From assembly GCA_037974665.1 (NCBI GenBank), contig CM075773.1, positions 48,438,080-48,502,079 on the forward strand: 64,000 nt of DNA, written 5' to 3'. Position 1 is the first letter of the stretch, and every line of letters begins with the position of its first letter. The position numbers and the translations under genes were made by a program. This DNA comes from Ehretia macrophylla (Eukaryota > Streptophyta > Magnoliopsida > Boraginales > Ehretiaceae). Shown here in pieces: positions 32,950 through 45,952 of this stretch. The notes below the pieces were generated by a model, which ran no database searches, was not told the DNA's origin, and worked only from the letters and a program-made list of their open reading frames with translations.

Positions 32950-35900
32950 TATCAAGTCCTATGCAATCCTAGAGATTCTATTGCAACAAATACATATCTC
33001 TGGATATACACTTATCGAGTGCGTCATTGCCTTCTCTTGCGTAGGTGAATGTTCCACAATCACTTCCTTTTATGACACAAAGCCATAATGTGTATGTACT
33101 AGGTCTCGCCATGAAATTTAGGATCATTAGCATAGGCGACGGATAATTAGTGGACACAATAGATCGTCATTGCCTGTCTAGCAACTGACTCATCTTAAGT
33201 CTATCATAATCTCTTGAGCCATACTGCCTTTTGCATAGTTGCTGAGCATGCCACACAACTCAATTTCCACAGTTGACAATACTATGAATATTTGTTTCTT
33301 GCCATTCTACAAAGTCGTGCCATTGACCAGCAAGAAAACATAAGAGGTAACTTTACGCTCATCTGGGTTATCACCCAAATTAACACTTGTAGATCTCTAC
33401 TGATAAAGATCAACATTTCAATGGCATAGGCAAAATCTAAGTTGCCTTTCAAATACCTCAAGATCCTTTTGACAATGCTCTAACAAGCTTGTCTAAGTCT
33501 GTGATTGATAACAACATATCAATTCCATGGCAAAAACGAATATCTGGCCATGTACATACTATAATATATACAGGGCTTCTCATGATGCTTGAATAAGGAA
33601 CATTTTATCTCATTAGTCTACTCTGGCATTGGGGACACTTCCCTTGGCTTAGGTTTTATCCCTCAGTTACAGGAGCATCCCTAGGTTTGTAGACTTACGC
33701 GTTGAGTCATTCAAGAACTTGCTTGACATATGACTCTTGCAACAAAAACAAGAATCTTAGATTGACCCATCTGGATCTTGACTCTAAACACATAAGTTAC
33801 TCCACCAATGTCCTTTATCCCACAAAGTTAAGGACAACTAACCACTTCCTGATAGTGACTATATACTCCTTGTCATTTCTGATCAATGATATCATCTATC
33901 TAGAGATATAGAACCACATATCTACTCTCAGATCAATTGACATATACGCATATGCCTTATTGAACCATTTGAAGATCATACATAATGAATTCTTCTTGCA
34001 TTTCTCCACTAAGAAACATCAACTTTACATCTATCTAATGTAATTTGAGGTTCAATTGGGTGACATGATCAGAAATAAGTGAATAGAGATAAACCTAACA
34101 ATGAAAGAAGGTTTTCTTGCAAGTTATACCCTCAATTTGGGTACAAATTTTAGTCACTAGCGAGCTTCTATTTGATATTAAATCCAATTATTCTTTCATT
34201 ACTTTTCATCCGACTTTCCCTTACAAAAAGATGAGAGAATTTTCAGCCACTATGTAAGATCCATCATCATCTTAACTAGTAATCAAATGCAAAACTTATT
34301 TTCATAATCACTCGGTAGTGAAACGAACTCATATTGATCACGAAACAGATTCAAGTTGATCAAACCGATATTACTATTGCAAGTGAACATGATCCACAAA
34401 CCAGTTTATGAGACAAACTCATTTTGGTTATAAGACAAACTCACTTTGATCTTGAAACAAATTCAAGTAGATCAAACCAAACCAAACGTGTTTCTCTCCC
34501 ACTTGGATTAGTGAACGGAAGCAAATCCTCCTTTCAACTGAAAATTTGTGAGAGATAGGACCATTAGGAGTATTCAATTCAGAAAAATGAATCTCCTGCT
34601 AAGAAATTCTATATCCAAGAATGTTGAGTTCAGACACACTCCCACTATCTGTTTAGCAATGAACATTTCCTTTGGAGCGTTCAAAGTACCAAATGGAAAT
34701 ACATATATTTCCTTTTGGTTTAAATTTCTCAAGCTCATGAGAAATGTGATGAACAAAAGTGGTCAACTCACATGGTCATAAGTCATCGGAGACTAGTTCA
34801 CCACCTGTCCATGACGCATAGAGAGTTGAAGTGACTGATTTCTGGGGCTCTCGGTCAAGTAGATATCTATGTGGCAGTTATTTATTCGCAACACAAAATT
34901 GAGAAAACTACATGAACCAACATATACTTAACCACATCCAATGAGGTTTTATCCCTTCTTCTACCACATCTCATAGTTGCGAAGTGCCAGGAATATTTAG
35001 CCCTCACGTCATACATTTTTTTTTGTCACAAATTGTTTTGAACAAATCAAATCAATATCACCGAACTAGATCGGTTCTCAAAGATTTCTCATTATGTTGG
35101 TTTGATTCTCAACATGATTAAAATATCATCCAAAGAAATTAAACTTCGGACATGTGAGAACAAAAAAAAAAGGGCAAGACCAACACTTGTGAAAGCTTTG
35201 AGAAAAGTAACGAAATGCCTCATGTCTCTCCCTATCATTCTTTGGACCGTAGATTTCAAGATGAATTCAAGACAATTGAAAACTAGCTCGCAAGCCTTCG
35301 CCAAACATTTTTACCGTGGAGTTATTAGCTAGACAACTTGCACACAGAGGCAGATAGAATTATGCAAATCACAGGCTCAAAAGACCTTCTCTTGTGAGTC
35401 TGTGCATTCTATTTTGCTCAATATGCCTAGCTTGCTATGCTACAAATTTCAACTATATAGCGTTAAAAACATTTTATATAGCAATGGTTCTTCATGTTCA
35501 GTGTATAGAACAAGAAGAGCATCCACAATATATAACCAGATTTATAATGAGTTGTTCCTAACAATTTGACTGAGTTCCATATATACGAAGTTGAGAACCT
35601 AATCGTAAGAGAATTTGATCCATAGACCATATATTTCTAGAATCGGAGCTTATAGGATGCATGGAAAAAATTAGAGTTTGACCATCACATAGTGGTAGCT
35701 AACAAGTGCCGATGCCCTTGTCTTCAACTCTCGGGTTATTTCCTACAAACATCCACTGGAATTCACCCAAAATCTAATGGTATTGTAAATGCTCCTTCAT
35801 GTCTAGTTATAGGGTTAGACACTTAGTCTTCGGCTCAAGGCAATTCCGAGCTTAGTGACCGTTTTTATGACAATTGTAGTACATAGCTCAAATTTGTCAC
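32950..35900 (-). pseudogene. Copia gag-pol relic
   Basis: Minus-strand remnants in order. The Gag zinc knuckle Y-Y-N-C-H-K-N-G-H-x-A-R-N-C lies at 35840-35881, with a stop at x and the first cysteine lost. An integrase-core start resembling L-x-x-I-H-x-E-I-Y-G-P lies at about 35130-35300. An A-K-Q..T-F-L-D-I-E-F-L stretch that follows integrase in copia proteins lies at 34574-34700. The reverse transcriptase D-D-I-I (YVDD site) lies at about 33885-33905. RNase H with K-F-H-G-E-T...I and V-I-V-E-H lies at 33020-33150. The protease interval between knuckle and integrase is too short, so it is deleted. No frame is open for long. Confidence 0.7.
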
Positions 35901-38009
35901 ATATACGTCTGGCCTTCTTGGCCTCACAGTCAGCTTATCCTTTCTTTTTATCATTGGAGTCATTGCCCCTTGTGCTTGGATCCTCATGACCCTTGTTTAT
36001 TGGACTTAGCTACATAAGCTTGACCAATGGCCTAGATGGCTAAGAGGTGTTACCTACAATCTCCAGTTGACGTTTTATGTTTGGAACGTCTTAACATTCC
36101 TATTGTACGTCATGTTGACAATAATGTGCACTCAACTAGATGGAAAGGATAATATGACAACTTGCACTAGTTGTTCATTAGTGAGAATGTGGCCAACTGC
36201 CTTCAGTTCTCTAATTATGTTCGACATCTCGAGAATGCTACCTCTCAGTAGCATTGGGACGCTTCTAGCATCTGTCGAACTTGATTATAAGCTAACTTAG
36301 CTTAGAAATAGAAATTTCACTGAACTTCTCTTTCAAGCTTTCAAAATCCCCACATCAGTAGGTCTTACTTCGTAATAAGTAATGAGGCAATATGCATAAT
36401 GCTCCGCAATGTGATGCAAGCATTAGTATTTTTCCAACATGATAGGCTACTATCTCTTATGTAGAGTGGTGTTCCACCCTAATGGTTCACCACAACATAA
36501 CTCAGTTTTTTAAGCACCTATTTGTTCCTCAAGGATATTCTGAACTATATGATGCCATGTTCGGCAATCATCACCGTTCTTTTTTCCTTTGGTTGAGGGC
36601 AAGGATGATATTTTGGCTATTATTAGTAATAACCACAACATAGACATAGTTTGGATGTTTGATACTAGCACATTTAGATGTTTAATTCTACTTGAACAAA
36701 TATTTAAATGTAATAAAGTGACATAAGATATAGTACCAACACATTGTAGTACAACCTGCCAAATGCTATATTCAAATGTCACAATTATCACAATTTAATC
36801 CTATTCGAGTAGAAACATTAGTTCCGTATATGAATTACATAAATTCACATGGATGGGAACTAATAGTTCTAGATTAAAATCACACCAATCCCAAACTTAG
36901 AACTCTCACTCAGATAAATGATTAATAAACTAATTATTAATATAATAACATATGCAGTAGAAGATTATAATAAAAGAATGATGATAAATACAAATATTAT
37001 CATGAGATGAACATGAAAAAATATTTAACATATAAATAACTAATAATGTTAGAGATAATTAAGCACTCTTCAATGTTCTCTATCCATTCATAACTCAGTT
37101 CGGTCTACAAGAATTAACACATTCAATTCTCTTTACATATGTAGACGATGATTACTAGGGACATAGAAGCTATCTCAAACTTATTGAGATTCAAAAGGCA
37201 CATTTTGGTTCTACATGTTAAGAGAAATAAGGGTGCGGTCTGACATTATGCATGAAACCACATATGACTATCACATGCTTATCAAATTATCCCATCATAT
37301 AATTATAAGAATAAGAAAATTTAAGGGATAATCATTTTGGGCCCACAACAATGTGTGTTCATATGGTCAGTAGTGTTAAGAGTATTTCTCGCTGGTTGTT
37401 TAACTCACACAATCCTCAAATGACCACTAAAGTCATCAGGAAAATAAACAACTTTAGTACATAATGATCCAATCAATTAATTTCAAAATTAATAGTGCAC
37501 ATAGCAACTATTAATATTGTACACAACAAGTTGTATGATGAAATGACATAAATTTCATACTATGAAATGAAATTACAAAAATTTCATGTAACTTGTTACA
37601 AAGATTCCAACGTAATTACACAAATTTCTGAATTTAAATGAAATTACAAAAATTTCATGCCCCTAATTGTAAATATTACAAGAAAATTACACAAATTTTA
37701 GGCATTTATATAAAATTGCAAAAATTTCATACCTATATTGTAATAATTATAATTGAATCACAAAGAAATTTGGGTAAGTAAATGAAATCACTCATGATTT
37801 CATTTCTAAATTAAAATTAATTTAAATTATATACTTGCTCTGCGAGAAATAGAAGCCTAAAACACAATTATCACAAAGATAATGACCCTAATTGAGAACA
37901 TGGAGGTCAAAAATGATATTATCACAGAGATAATAGGCCAAAAGAAAAACATGAGGTTAAAAAAAAAACTAAATTACCACTAAGGTAATGGGCTAGATAA
38001 AAAATAATA

Positions 38010-38245
38010 CATAGTTATGAGGTCAAACTGTAAATAATATAAAGTTTTTGGGGTCAAATCGTAAATAACATAAAGTTATAAGGTCAAATCATAAATAATA
38101 CAAAGTTATGGGATCAATCCGTAAATAATATAAAGTTATGGGGCAAAACCATAAATAACACAAAGTTATGGGGTCAAACCATAAATAACACAAAGATATG
38201 AGATCAAAACGTAAATAATACAAAGTTATAGGGTCATTTATAAAA
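38010..38245. repeat. Minisatellite in copia leader, ~34-base unit
   Basis: About seven units based on ACAAAGTTATGGGGTCAAAC followed by CATAAATAA, with drift. Confined to the leader of the copia element. Confidence 0.75.
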
Positions 38246-38324
38246 ATATCACAAAGATGTGGGCCAAAAAAAAATTAATAATAATAATACAACGTATTAA
38301 TAAATTTTTTTTTTTTTAAAATGC

Positions 38325-38480
38325 CAAGCCGAGCCGAGCCAAGCCAAAACTAAGCCGAGCCGAGCTATAAAGCCGAGCCGTTAAGTAAGCCACCAAGCCG
38401 AGTCGTTGGTCGAGCCACTAAGCCGAGCCATCAAGCCGAGCCGGAGCCAACTGAGCAAGCCTCCAAGTCGAGCCGAACCG
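38325..38480. repeat. AAGCCGAGCC array in copia leader
   Basis: Irregular tandem AAGCCGAGCC/GAGCCAAGCC units, strikingly GC-rich against the AT-rich element. Immediately 3' is a poly-T run. Confidence 0.75.
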
Positions 38481-39316
38481 CCATATCACAAGCCAAGCCA
38501 AGTCACATTTGAGAGCTAAGAATTAAAAACAAATTTTAATTCTGTTTCTCTTTTTTTTTTTTTTAATAAATAAAATAAAAAAAGTTTATATGGCACATGG
38601 CCACGTGGCCCATCTTAATTGAGCCACGTGGCCCACTACTTGATGTTCAGACGTGTGTGTTCAATCACGTCTGACACAAGTTGCAATGACCCCATTTTGT
38701 TTTCCTTTTAAAAAAAAAAAAAAATCTCAGCCACAAAAAAAAAATGCGCGGCCACGTGGCATCCGACGATTGGGCCACGTGGCCCCTATGTCCAAACCCA
38801 TATTCAGCCAATGTTTCATGTTTTTCGTCGCGCACACACTACACCAAGAACACGCACTAGTCCAATTTTTTTTTCAGATTTTCACGAAAAACTTCCAAAA
38901 ATCAGATCTCATGCATTTTAAGCCCAAATTTAGCGAATTACATGTCTACAGAAAGCTTTCAACGAGCCTGTTCTAATAGTACCAAATACACAATTTTTGG
39001 AACATGATACAGACATGAAAAAAGCCAAAACAATGACGAAAAAACGCAAAAAAAAATGTTTTAATCAGTTTGACAATCAAACTTTAAAAATTCATAATAA
39101 ATTCATTACTTAACGAAAAATTACGAAATTTGCTCTATTAGAATCCTTGCAATGAGCACTTTCTACCAGTACCAAAAATACACATACTTATGATACTTTA
39201 CAGAAACGTAAATTAACAATTATTACGTTAAAAATTGCTCAAAAACATGCATATACACATATATACTGCAGAGATCAAATATCTACGGAGAACCAACAAT
39301 TTGGCTCTGATACTAA

Positions 39317-39731
39317 TGAAGAATTTAACACAGAATACGGATCTTCATAAACCGAATAGAATACTAACCTCGTAGTATGCGGAAGAATCTGCAGGAATTA
39401 ACCACGTTCGTTCCACCGTTAAACAGCCGCGAATCGAAGTCCAAAATACATATTCGATATTGGACTATATTGCCACAACTTAAATGTCGATTTGATTTTG
39501 ATGTCTATGCACTATAGACATAGTAAGAGAGATTGAGAGAGAGAGTAGAGAAGATGAGAAGAAGATCATTGTCTTCTTTTCTTGTATCTGATATCTAAGA
39601 AAAAAAATAACGTCTCTTTTTTCTTAGATATCAAAAGTTGTGGGAAGTTGAATAACTTCCCATAATTTTCATACCCATAAATGGATCGGGTCAGGTGAAC
39701 CCACATTGGGCGACCCGTCCCAAATCCAACA
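39317..39731 (-). repeat. Copia 5' LTR
   Basis: Partner of 31325-31738. Its inner edge at 39317 is directly followed, on the minus strand, by the primer-binding site. Confidence 0.93.
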
Positions 39732-39736
39732 AATAT

Positions 39737-40615
39737 AATAAGCGAATAATATAATAAACCCTCTCCAATAATTTTTAATGAAGTGCATATATAGTAATTT
39801 AATATCAGCTTTAGTAACTTATCAAAGAGATTTGATATTCAAGAGTAGTCTAGTGATAGATTACTCCTCGTGATAATTAGATATATATCGGATGCTTATT
39901 AGCTTTAGTAACTTATCAAAGAGATTTGATATTCAAGAGTAATCTAACGGTTGAATGATATCAAATTAATAACCCAAAAAAAAAAAGCATAGAAAAGAAT
40001 GTATAACGATCGAAAATGACGTATGAATGATATTAAATGACAATAAATTGTTGAGTCTTACACAGAAAACGAAGTGAGTGAAGCTCCATTGCACCCTCCT
40101 AGCTAGCTATATGCATGGTCATCTATGCAGGGGTATTTACTATCGGGCCCCGTTGACTTAAAAAATGATAAAAATTTTATGTATTGTTTTAAAAAAATTA
40201 AATATTTATATATTTTTAGTTAAAAAATTAATTAATTTTCACTAAAAAAATATTTATATATTTAAAAATTATATATTTTGTTTACACTGAAGTTTTTTTC
40301 TAAATTCGGCCATACATCTAAGAAATTTGTTTTTTTCTTTCTTGGTCAACGCATCTACGGACTTTGAAACATTTCCTTAATGGAAAAATTCTCAATATGC
40401 CAAAAATGGAATCAAACATTGCGGTGAAAAGCACGTGTGTTCGTATCGTCTTCGCACTTATCGAGACAACTTGGTATTTGCTAATAATGGAAAGCAGAAA
40501 CATTAAAGTCAAAGTCACTTGGTGTGACAAATTTGGTTGCTTAAATTTTCGTACTTCGTAATGCCAAAAATGGAAAAAAAAAGCCCTTCATCATTTTGAT
40601 ATAGACATTTACATC
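39737..40615. other. Spacer with deletion and templated insertion, copy 2; no gene seen
   Basis: Homologous to 6112-7099 and 8148-8369 of copy 1 but lacking about 0.37 kb. A 41-base segment (39807-39847) is repeated exactly at 39901-39941, at the deletion junction. No MULE-like insertion here, unlike copy 1. Nothing coding. Confidence 0.6.
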
Positions 40616-40685
40616 CAGAGGGCAGACTTGGCGAGGGGACCTGGGGAGCCTGGGTCCCCCCAACCACCAACCAAGAAAAAAAAAT

Positions 40686-41384
40686 GGGAATAGGTTAATT
40701 TAGTTTATGAGTTTTATGTTAAAAACTAAATAAGTTCTTATATTTTGTAAAAGTACCATTTTTATTTTTTAAATTTTGTTAAAAAATTATTTTCATTTTT
40801 ATCGTTAATTTTTATTTAATGGTCAATAGTTTGACTGAAATAAAAGACTAACATGCCTTTATATTTATCTATTATAAATTAGGTGGCAAAAAAAAAAATG
40901 TCAAATATGCACAAAATATATTTCAAAAAATTAGCTATTATTGCACAAACTATATTCCAAAATAAAAAATAAAAATAAAATACAATCTTTAGATACATAA
41001 ATCAACAAAAAAAAAAGAATTACAAAAAAAAACCAACATCCTGTCGACGTCTTTTTTTTGTAATGCAATCTTTTTTTTTTTGTAATTTTTTTTTTATTGA
41101 TTTTTGTATATAAAGATTTCTTTTTGTTTTTTTTTTTTATTTGAGAATATATTTTGTGCACATTTGGCATTATTTTTTTTTTGTCACCTAATCTATAATA
41201 GATAAATATAAGGGCATTTTAGTCTTTTATCTCGGTCAAACTATTGACCGTTAAATAAAAGTTAACGCCAATGACGAAAATGGTTTTTTAACAAAACTTC
41301 AGAGACGAAAATGGTACTTTTACAAAACACAGGGACCTGTTTGATCTTTAATATAAACCTCCAGAACTAAATTGACCTATTCCC
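40686..41384. mobile_element. Fold-back MULE-like element nested in hAT, copy 2
   Basis: Same element as 8440-9115, around the CCTGTCGACGTC core (41040-41051). Confidence 0.7.
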
Positions 41385-41859
41385 AAAAAAAAGTTGAGTG
41401 CAAATTTTTTCTAAAAATGACCACCCCCACCCCCACCCCCACCCCCACCCCATTCCTAGTTTCGATGACCTTTCCATCTAACATTTTCATCATTTTTCAA
41501 CTTTTTCATCATTTCACTTCACATTTTTTAAATTTTTTACCCCTCCCTTTTTCTTTAACATCTAACTTTAATCATTTTCTAACTTTTTCGTCATTTCATT
41601 TACTTTTACTTTAAGAAAAAAAAAGTAACCTAATATCTTTCTTCTCCTACCCGAAATCTAACATCAATTGAATTCCTCTTTCTCTATCTTCTTCATCTCT
41701 CATTATGCCTAAGCTTCTTCCTAAAATTTTAACGCTCACAAGATAAATCATACACCAACATAGATACATAAAGTTAAGGTAATACATCATGAAAAAATTG
41801 TATTATATATATATTTTTTTCTTAGCTATATCATTTTATGCATAATTTGTTTTTGAGTA

Positions 41860-41901
41860 ATGGGTAAACATCGTAAGGCAGACACTAGTAAGTGGCCAAG
41901 G
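41860..41901 (+). other. Exon-like start inside hAT, copy 2
   Basis: M-G-K-H-R-K-A-D-T-S-K-W-P-R then AG/GTAAGT. Identical peptide to copy 3 at 63774. Confidence 0.35.
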
Positions 41902-42314
41902 TAAGTAATTTGACTGAAATACTTCTCGAAATATTTTTTAGTGTGTACATTTTTTTTTGTAAATTTATTTTAATGGCCAATTTAATGTAATAAATAGATA
42001 ATTTTAATGGATAAATTTCAGTAAGGTATAATTTATTCAATGTTTTGCTAGTTAATTTTAGTTCTTTTTATACATACAAAATTAAGGGTTCTTCATTATG
42101 ATTAGAATAATTAACGATATAAATATAGTCTGAAATTCTATATAGAGTTTTTATACATAAATATAGCTAAATAGATTTTTTTACACTTATTTATGTTTAA
42201 AATATTTGTTATCATTATTATTTCTAAAAAATACATAACCAAATTTAACCACCCCCCCCCCCCCCCCCCCCCCTCTCCCAATACCAATTTCCTGGATACG
42301 GCCCTGTTTACCTT

Positions 42315-44017
42315 CCGGAAAAAAAATATATATATTACCCTATAATTGAATCAGTAATCTGTCATGTTCATGTTTAGAATTCTGACTTGTAAAGCAAGTT
42401 TAAAAATTAACTTTTTATCAAATTTATTAATTAAAAATAATTAATTTAAATTATTATTTATATATAATATTAATTTATAAACAACTCTCTATCACGTATG
42501 CTAAAATATATGTTAAATCAGACAACATATAGTATTCCTATGTCACCCAGGCAAAAAAAAAATTGAGTTAAAACCCAATGGAAACGTTCTTGCTCTGCCA
42601 AATAATTTTATGCAGTCTCTCATTAATTATTGTAAGAAAATGCTAATCTTTTTTCCCCCATAAAATGACCAAAACATGCTAAAAAAAATGTATGCTTGGA
42701 ATAATACATCTAGCATTTTTAATGGGCGTTGTTGGATATCATAAACCTTTTTCCTTTTTCTGACCACTACTAACAACTTTCTATGATATGAACGAATTTT
42801 CAAAGAAGAGTTATAAGATTAATGAATAATAAAAAAGTCAAAGTTTGACCAACAACCGAAGTACATATTGATTTTCCCTTCCAACTGATAAAGAAGCAAG
42901 CCACAACGTTGTCGGGGAATAGGGTCTAACTATTCGAGATATGTAAGCAAATGGTTAGTCGTTTTAAATGGTTGAAATTTTTAAATCAAAACAAAGTAAA
43001 TCAAGAGTAATTTTATTTGTTTGTAAATTTATTTGAAAGATTCGATATATTTTATACTGACTGTCAACTACTTAACGTAACCTTCCTCTTTTATCCGAGT
43101 TTGGAACCAACAGTGCCAAGGAAGGACTCCTAACACAGGTGGAGTTGGCTGCAATTTTTAAACATTATTTTTTAAAAATAAAATTATAATTTATATGAAA
43201 TTATAAACGCACCCCACCAACAATCTTATTGGATGTGCGAAAAAGAATGTACGATCTTTATCCCATTTCGCCATCCTTTGCCACACTTTCTCTTCTTTCT
43301 CCTCTTCTCATACGTATCCTCTCTTCTCTCACTGTCAACGTCATCGACCCCTCACCGTTCTTCTTACATCTCTCGTTGATGAAAAGATAATATTGGCCAT
43401 TTTGCACTAATTCTCTATGCTTTTTCTTGCCATTTGCCATCTTTGGAGCCAAATATAAGTATCCATACTTTAACATTTTCATACACATGATAGCACCATA
43501 AGAAGTCATTTTAAACGTACGTATATAATTAATTATGAAGAATTTTCCTTAAGCAAATAATATGAGAAATCACATCCTAATATGGCACCTTAGTAAGTCT
43601 ATAATAAAAGTAAGCCTCTCAGGCTTTCCTTAAATATCTCTCTAAACGAAAAAGAGATAAGTAAAATGTGATTCAAAATTAAATCAATTGTTCCAAAAGA
43701 GACATTAAAGTTTTGACCCAAAAAAAAAAAAAAGAGACATTAAAGTAGACATGATAGGCAATCAATTGGATTTCTGACCTACCGCATCATGTTGTTGAAC
43801 CAATGTATCTGTTTTGTTTCGACTATTGTAAGCAAAGGCTTAGGCTCACGTGGAAGGTTAACTTACTTAGATTCCTTTTTAATAAACAGAATATTCTTAA
43901 CAGTCCTTTAAACTTACACGAGAATTTACACCATAGAACACGTTTGCACCATAAAACACATAATACCACCAAAGTATCGCCCACTTAGTGTACGTGATTC
44001 TATTGATAGAAATATAA
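42315..44017. other. Spacer upstream of block A'', copy 2; no gene seen
   Basis: Matches 10031-11740 of copy 1, with a short deletion near 43786. Minus-strand frames (for example 43258-43509) have no known domain and no protein-level conservation beyond DNA identity. Confidence 0.45.
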
Positions 44018-44825
44018 GAAATATAAGAAACGGCAACAACTTAAGCAAAATGTTCATCGTCTCTAAATCGGAAGGGATTTAATTCACAAAGTAGAGAAAA
44101 AACTGTAAATACTTTTATAATACTAAAATAATTTAAGAGAAAATGAAAATTTTGAGCTAGGAATATCTTAGCTTAAGATCATAAATGTATGAGATTATCA
44201 TGGAAAACTATCATCATCGTGTAGAAGAGATGCATTATGTTTAATTGCTCAAGAAGTTAACACAACAAATTAGTAAAAGTTATTGGACAGACTTTGTCGT
44301 GTGAAAAAAATGTTAACTCTCATCATTAATTTATTATTTAAACTTTTTGAATCAAGCAAATTGTTAATCTTCTAAATGATGATGTTTTTATAAATTTTTA
44401 AAATTTCAAAAAGATATATTTGCGTCATAAAGCTACATTAACTTTAAAATTTACACGTTGCAACTTCAACACAAAATAGCCAACTATTATATTACTTTGG
44501 GAAAGTTGTTGTTGACCCTCTGACAAATCAATGAATGTGAGACTTATTTTTCTTGGAAATAAGTTATGGTTGAAATGTAACTTTAAACTCAAATATTGAG
44601 AATTGAAGTCTTCAACACAAAAAGAAAGGGAGCAAATCAATCATCATTACCCATTAAGCATGGGATGAATATGAGTAAGTATAAGATGAATTCAAGTACA
44701 AGATAAAAAGTAAACAATCAAACTATCCCGACATTAGTTTTTTCGTATCATTTTGTCAGTAAACAATATCAAATGACTCTGACACATGCTTATTCTCTAT
44801 ACTTATTTGTTATTTAATATCATTC
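44018..44825. repeat. Block A'', copy 2b (orphan ERF upstream region)
   Basis: Orthologous to the region directly upstream of the plus-strand ERF in copy 1, ending at CATTCAACCACGGCA (copy 1: CATTCAACTACGGCA). The ERF itself does not follow; about 200 bases of unrelated sequence do. Confidence 0.75.
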
Positions 44826-44837
44826 AACCACGGCATC

Positions 44838-45195
44838 ATTTTGTTTTTTTGTCATTTTACATTACACTGGCACATCATACTTTCATCACTTTTTTTATCA
44901 TTTCCTATTTTTGACGTCAAGCACAATTTTTCCGTGAAAGGGTAAAGTTGAATAGCTAGAAGAACAGAAAGGATAACATTTGCTAGGCTTGGCTAAAATT
45001 TTCTGCAACAAACTGTAAGCAAGACCATTTGGTACAAACCCCGACACAAACCCAGAGCACAAAGAACCAAACAATCTGTCCAGCAAACATGATTGGATAT
45101 ACATATTCCGGTCAAGCATTCACATCCATTTTTCAACTCTTCCATTTGCTTATGGTATGTTATGGATTTGGATTCTCTCACATCATATAATATTA
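44838..45195. other. Replacement sequence where the plus-strand ERF is missing
   Basis: About 200 bases (44838-45040) without match in copy 1, then sequence colinear with 16268 and, after a gap, 16395 onward. Read on the minus strand the first part resembles a LINE tail. It replaces 3.66 kb of copy 1 that includes the ERF. Confidence 0.55.
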
Positions 45196-45655
45196 CGAGT
45201 TAAATTTAGAAAAATTGCCATTTTTAGTTTTTATTGTTTTTCAAAAATTTCAATTTCATCCTTATTATTTTTCTAAAGTTTTAAGCTTGTTCCTATTGTT
45301 CAAAATTAGTCAATTTAATCTTTATTATTTTTAAAAAAAAAATAAAATTCATCCACTATTGTTTCTAAAAAAAATATCAATTTAGCTCTATTATTTTTTG
45401 AAAAATAATAAAGACTAAATTGACTAATTTTGAACATTATCAAGGAATTTGAAACTTTAGAAAAATAATAGTGACAAAACTGAAACTTTTTAGAAATAAT
45501 TGAGACGAAATTAAAAATTTTGAAAAAATAATGGGGATGAAATTAAAACTTTTGGTAAAATAATAAGGATGAAATTAAAAATAAATAAATAAAGAAATTT
45601 AAATTTTTTGAAAATAATAAGTACTAAATATGTTATTTTTTCTTAAATTTAATAT
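45196..45655. mobile_element. Fold-back element, complete, copy 2
   Basis: Left arm (45196-45400) rich in ATTTAG/CTTATTATTTT motifs, right arm (45405-45655) its inverse (AAATAATAAGGATGAAATT). Copy 1 has only the left arm. Non-coding. Confidence 0.7.
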
Positions 45656-45952
45656 AGTAAATTATTTATTTATTTTATAATAAAATCTTTAAACATATTT
45701 TATAATCCAGCATAGATCTCCGAAAGCGACCCACGAAAGCAAACAAAACAGAATCTAACGCTCGCAATTCATATCACCATCAGTTTATGAGATCCCGAAG
45801 GCGAGGAGATAACGGAAGATAGTCAAACATCCCATCTAAATTCTGATCCCAAGCCGTACTCCAACTTGACGGCGTTAACGGCCATTCGATTATTTTCACA
45901 TTTCTCAATTTTCTCTTTTTTCATTGGAGTAGCAGTACTCACCTCAACCACC
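45656..45952 (-). other. 3' flank of minus-strand ERF with the displaced C-terminal frame
   Basis: Minus-strand codons from about 45960 down to a stop at 45823-45825 look like the original ERF C-terminus: an acidic E-N-E-V-V-E-V stretch followed by basic M-K-K-E-K-I-E-K. They are out of frame with the current ORF because of a 10-bp duplication at 45963-45982. Confidence 0.55.

Larger units (their letters stand above)
35901..39316 (-). other. Copia gag remnant and long 5' leader with tandem repeats
   Basis: On the minus strand this lies between the 5' LTR and the zinc knuckle. It includes repeated ATGAAATTACAAAAATTTCA (37560-37740), a minisatellite (38010-38245) and a CG-containing GAGCC array (38325-38480), then poly-A/T stretches. 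No clear gag frame. Confidence 0.55.
31325..39731 (-). mobile_element. Full-length Ty1/copia LTR retrotransposon, degenerate coding
   Basis: 8.4-kb element private to copy 2. LTRs of 414 and 415 bases (31325-31738 and 39317-39731) have TG...CA ends. The five-base TSD AATAT (31320-31324 and 39732-39736) reconstitutes the uninterrupted copy 1 site. Orientation is minus: a primer site TAGTATCAGAGCC directly follows the right LTR (39303-39315), and a purine-rich GAGTGGGAGA precedes the left LTR (about 31739-31748). Coding remains follow copia order on the minus strand: gag zinc knuckle, integrase, reverse transcriptase, RNase H. Many stops and frameshifts; not autonomous. Confidence 0.93.
40616..42306 (+). 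mobile_element. Non-autonomous hAT element, copy 2
   Basis: Copy of 8370-10022 with the same CAG-TIRs. TSDs TTTACATC (40608-40615) and TTTACCTT (42307-42314). Contains the nested fold-back (40686-41384) and the exon-like start at 41860. A C-run of about 22 lies near 42251. Confidence 0.75.

Noticed and set aside
32608-33048. Plus-strand open frame of 146 codons
   Set aside because: Antisense to the copia RNase H/3' region, no recognisable domain.
34548-34781. Plus-strand 77-codon frame in the copia element
   Set aside because: Antisense to a recognisable stretch of copia pol (A-K-Q...T-F-L-D-I-E-F-L on the minus strand).
38653-38976. Plus-strand 107-codon frame with K-K-K-K-S run
   Set aside because: Lies in the non-coding leader of the minus-oriented copia element, across a poly-A run.
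43258-43509. Minus-strand 83-codon frame in the spacer
   Set aside because: Covers a CT-rich tract; the matching region of copy 1 (10970-11220) does not keep the frame, and no domain is seen.
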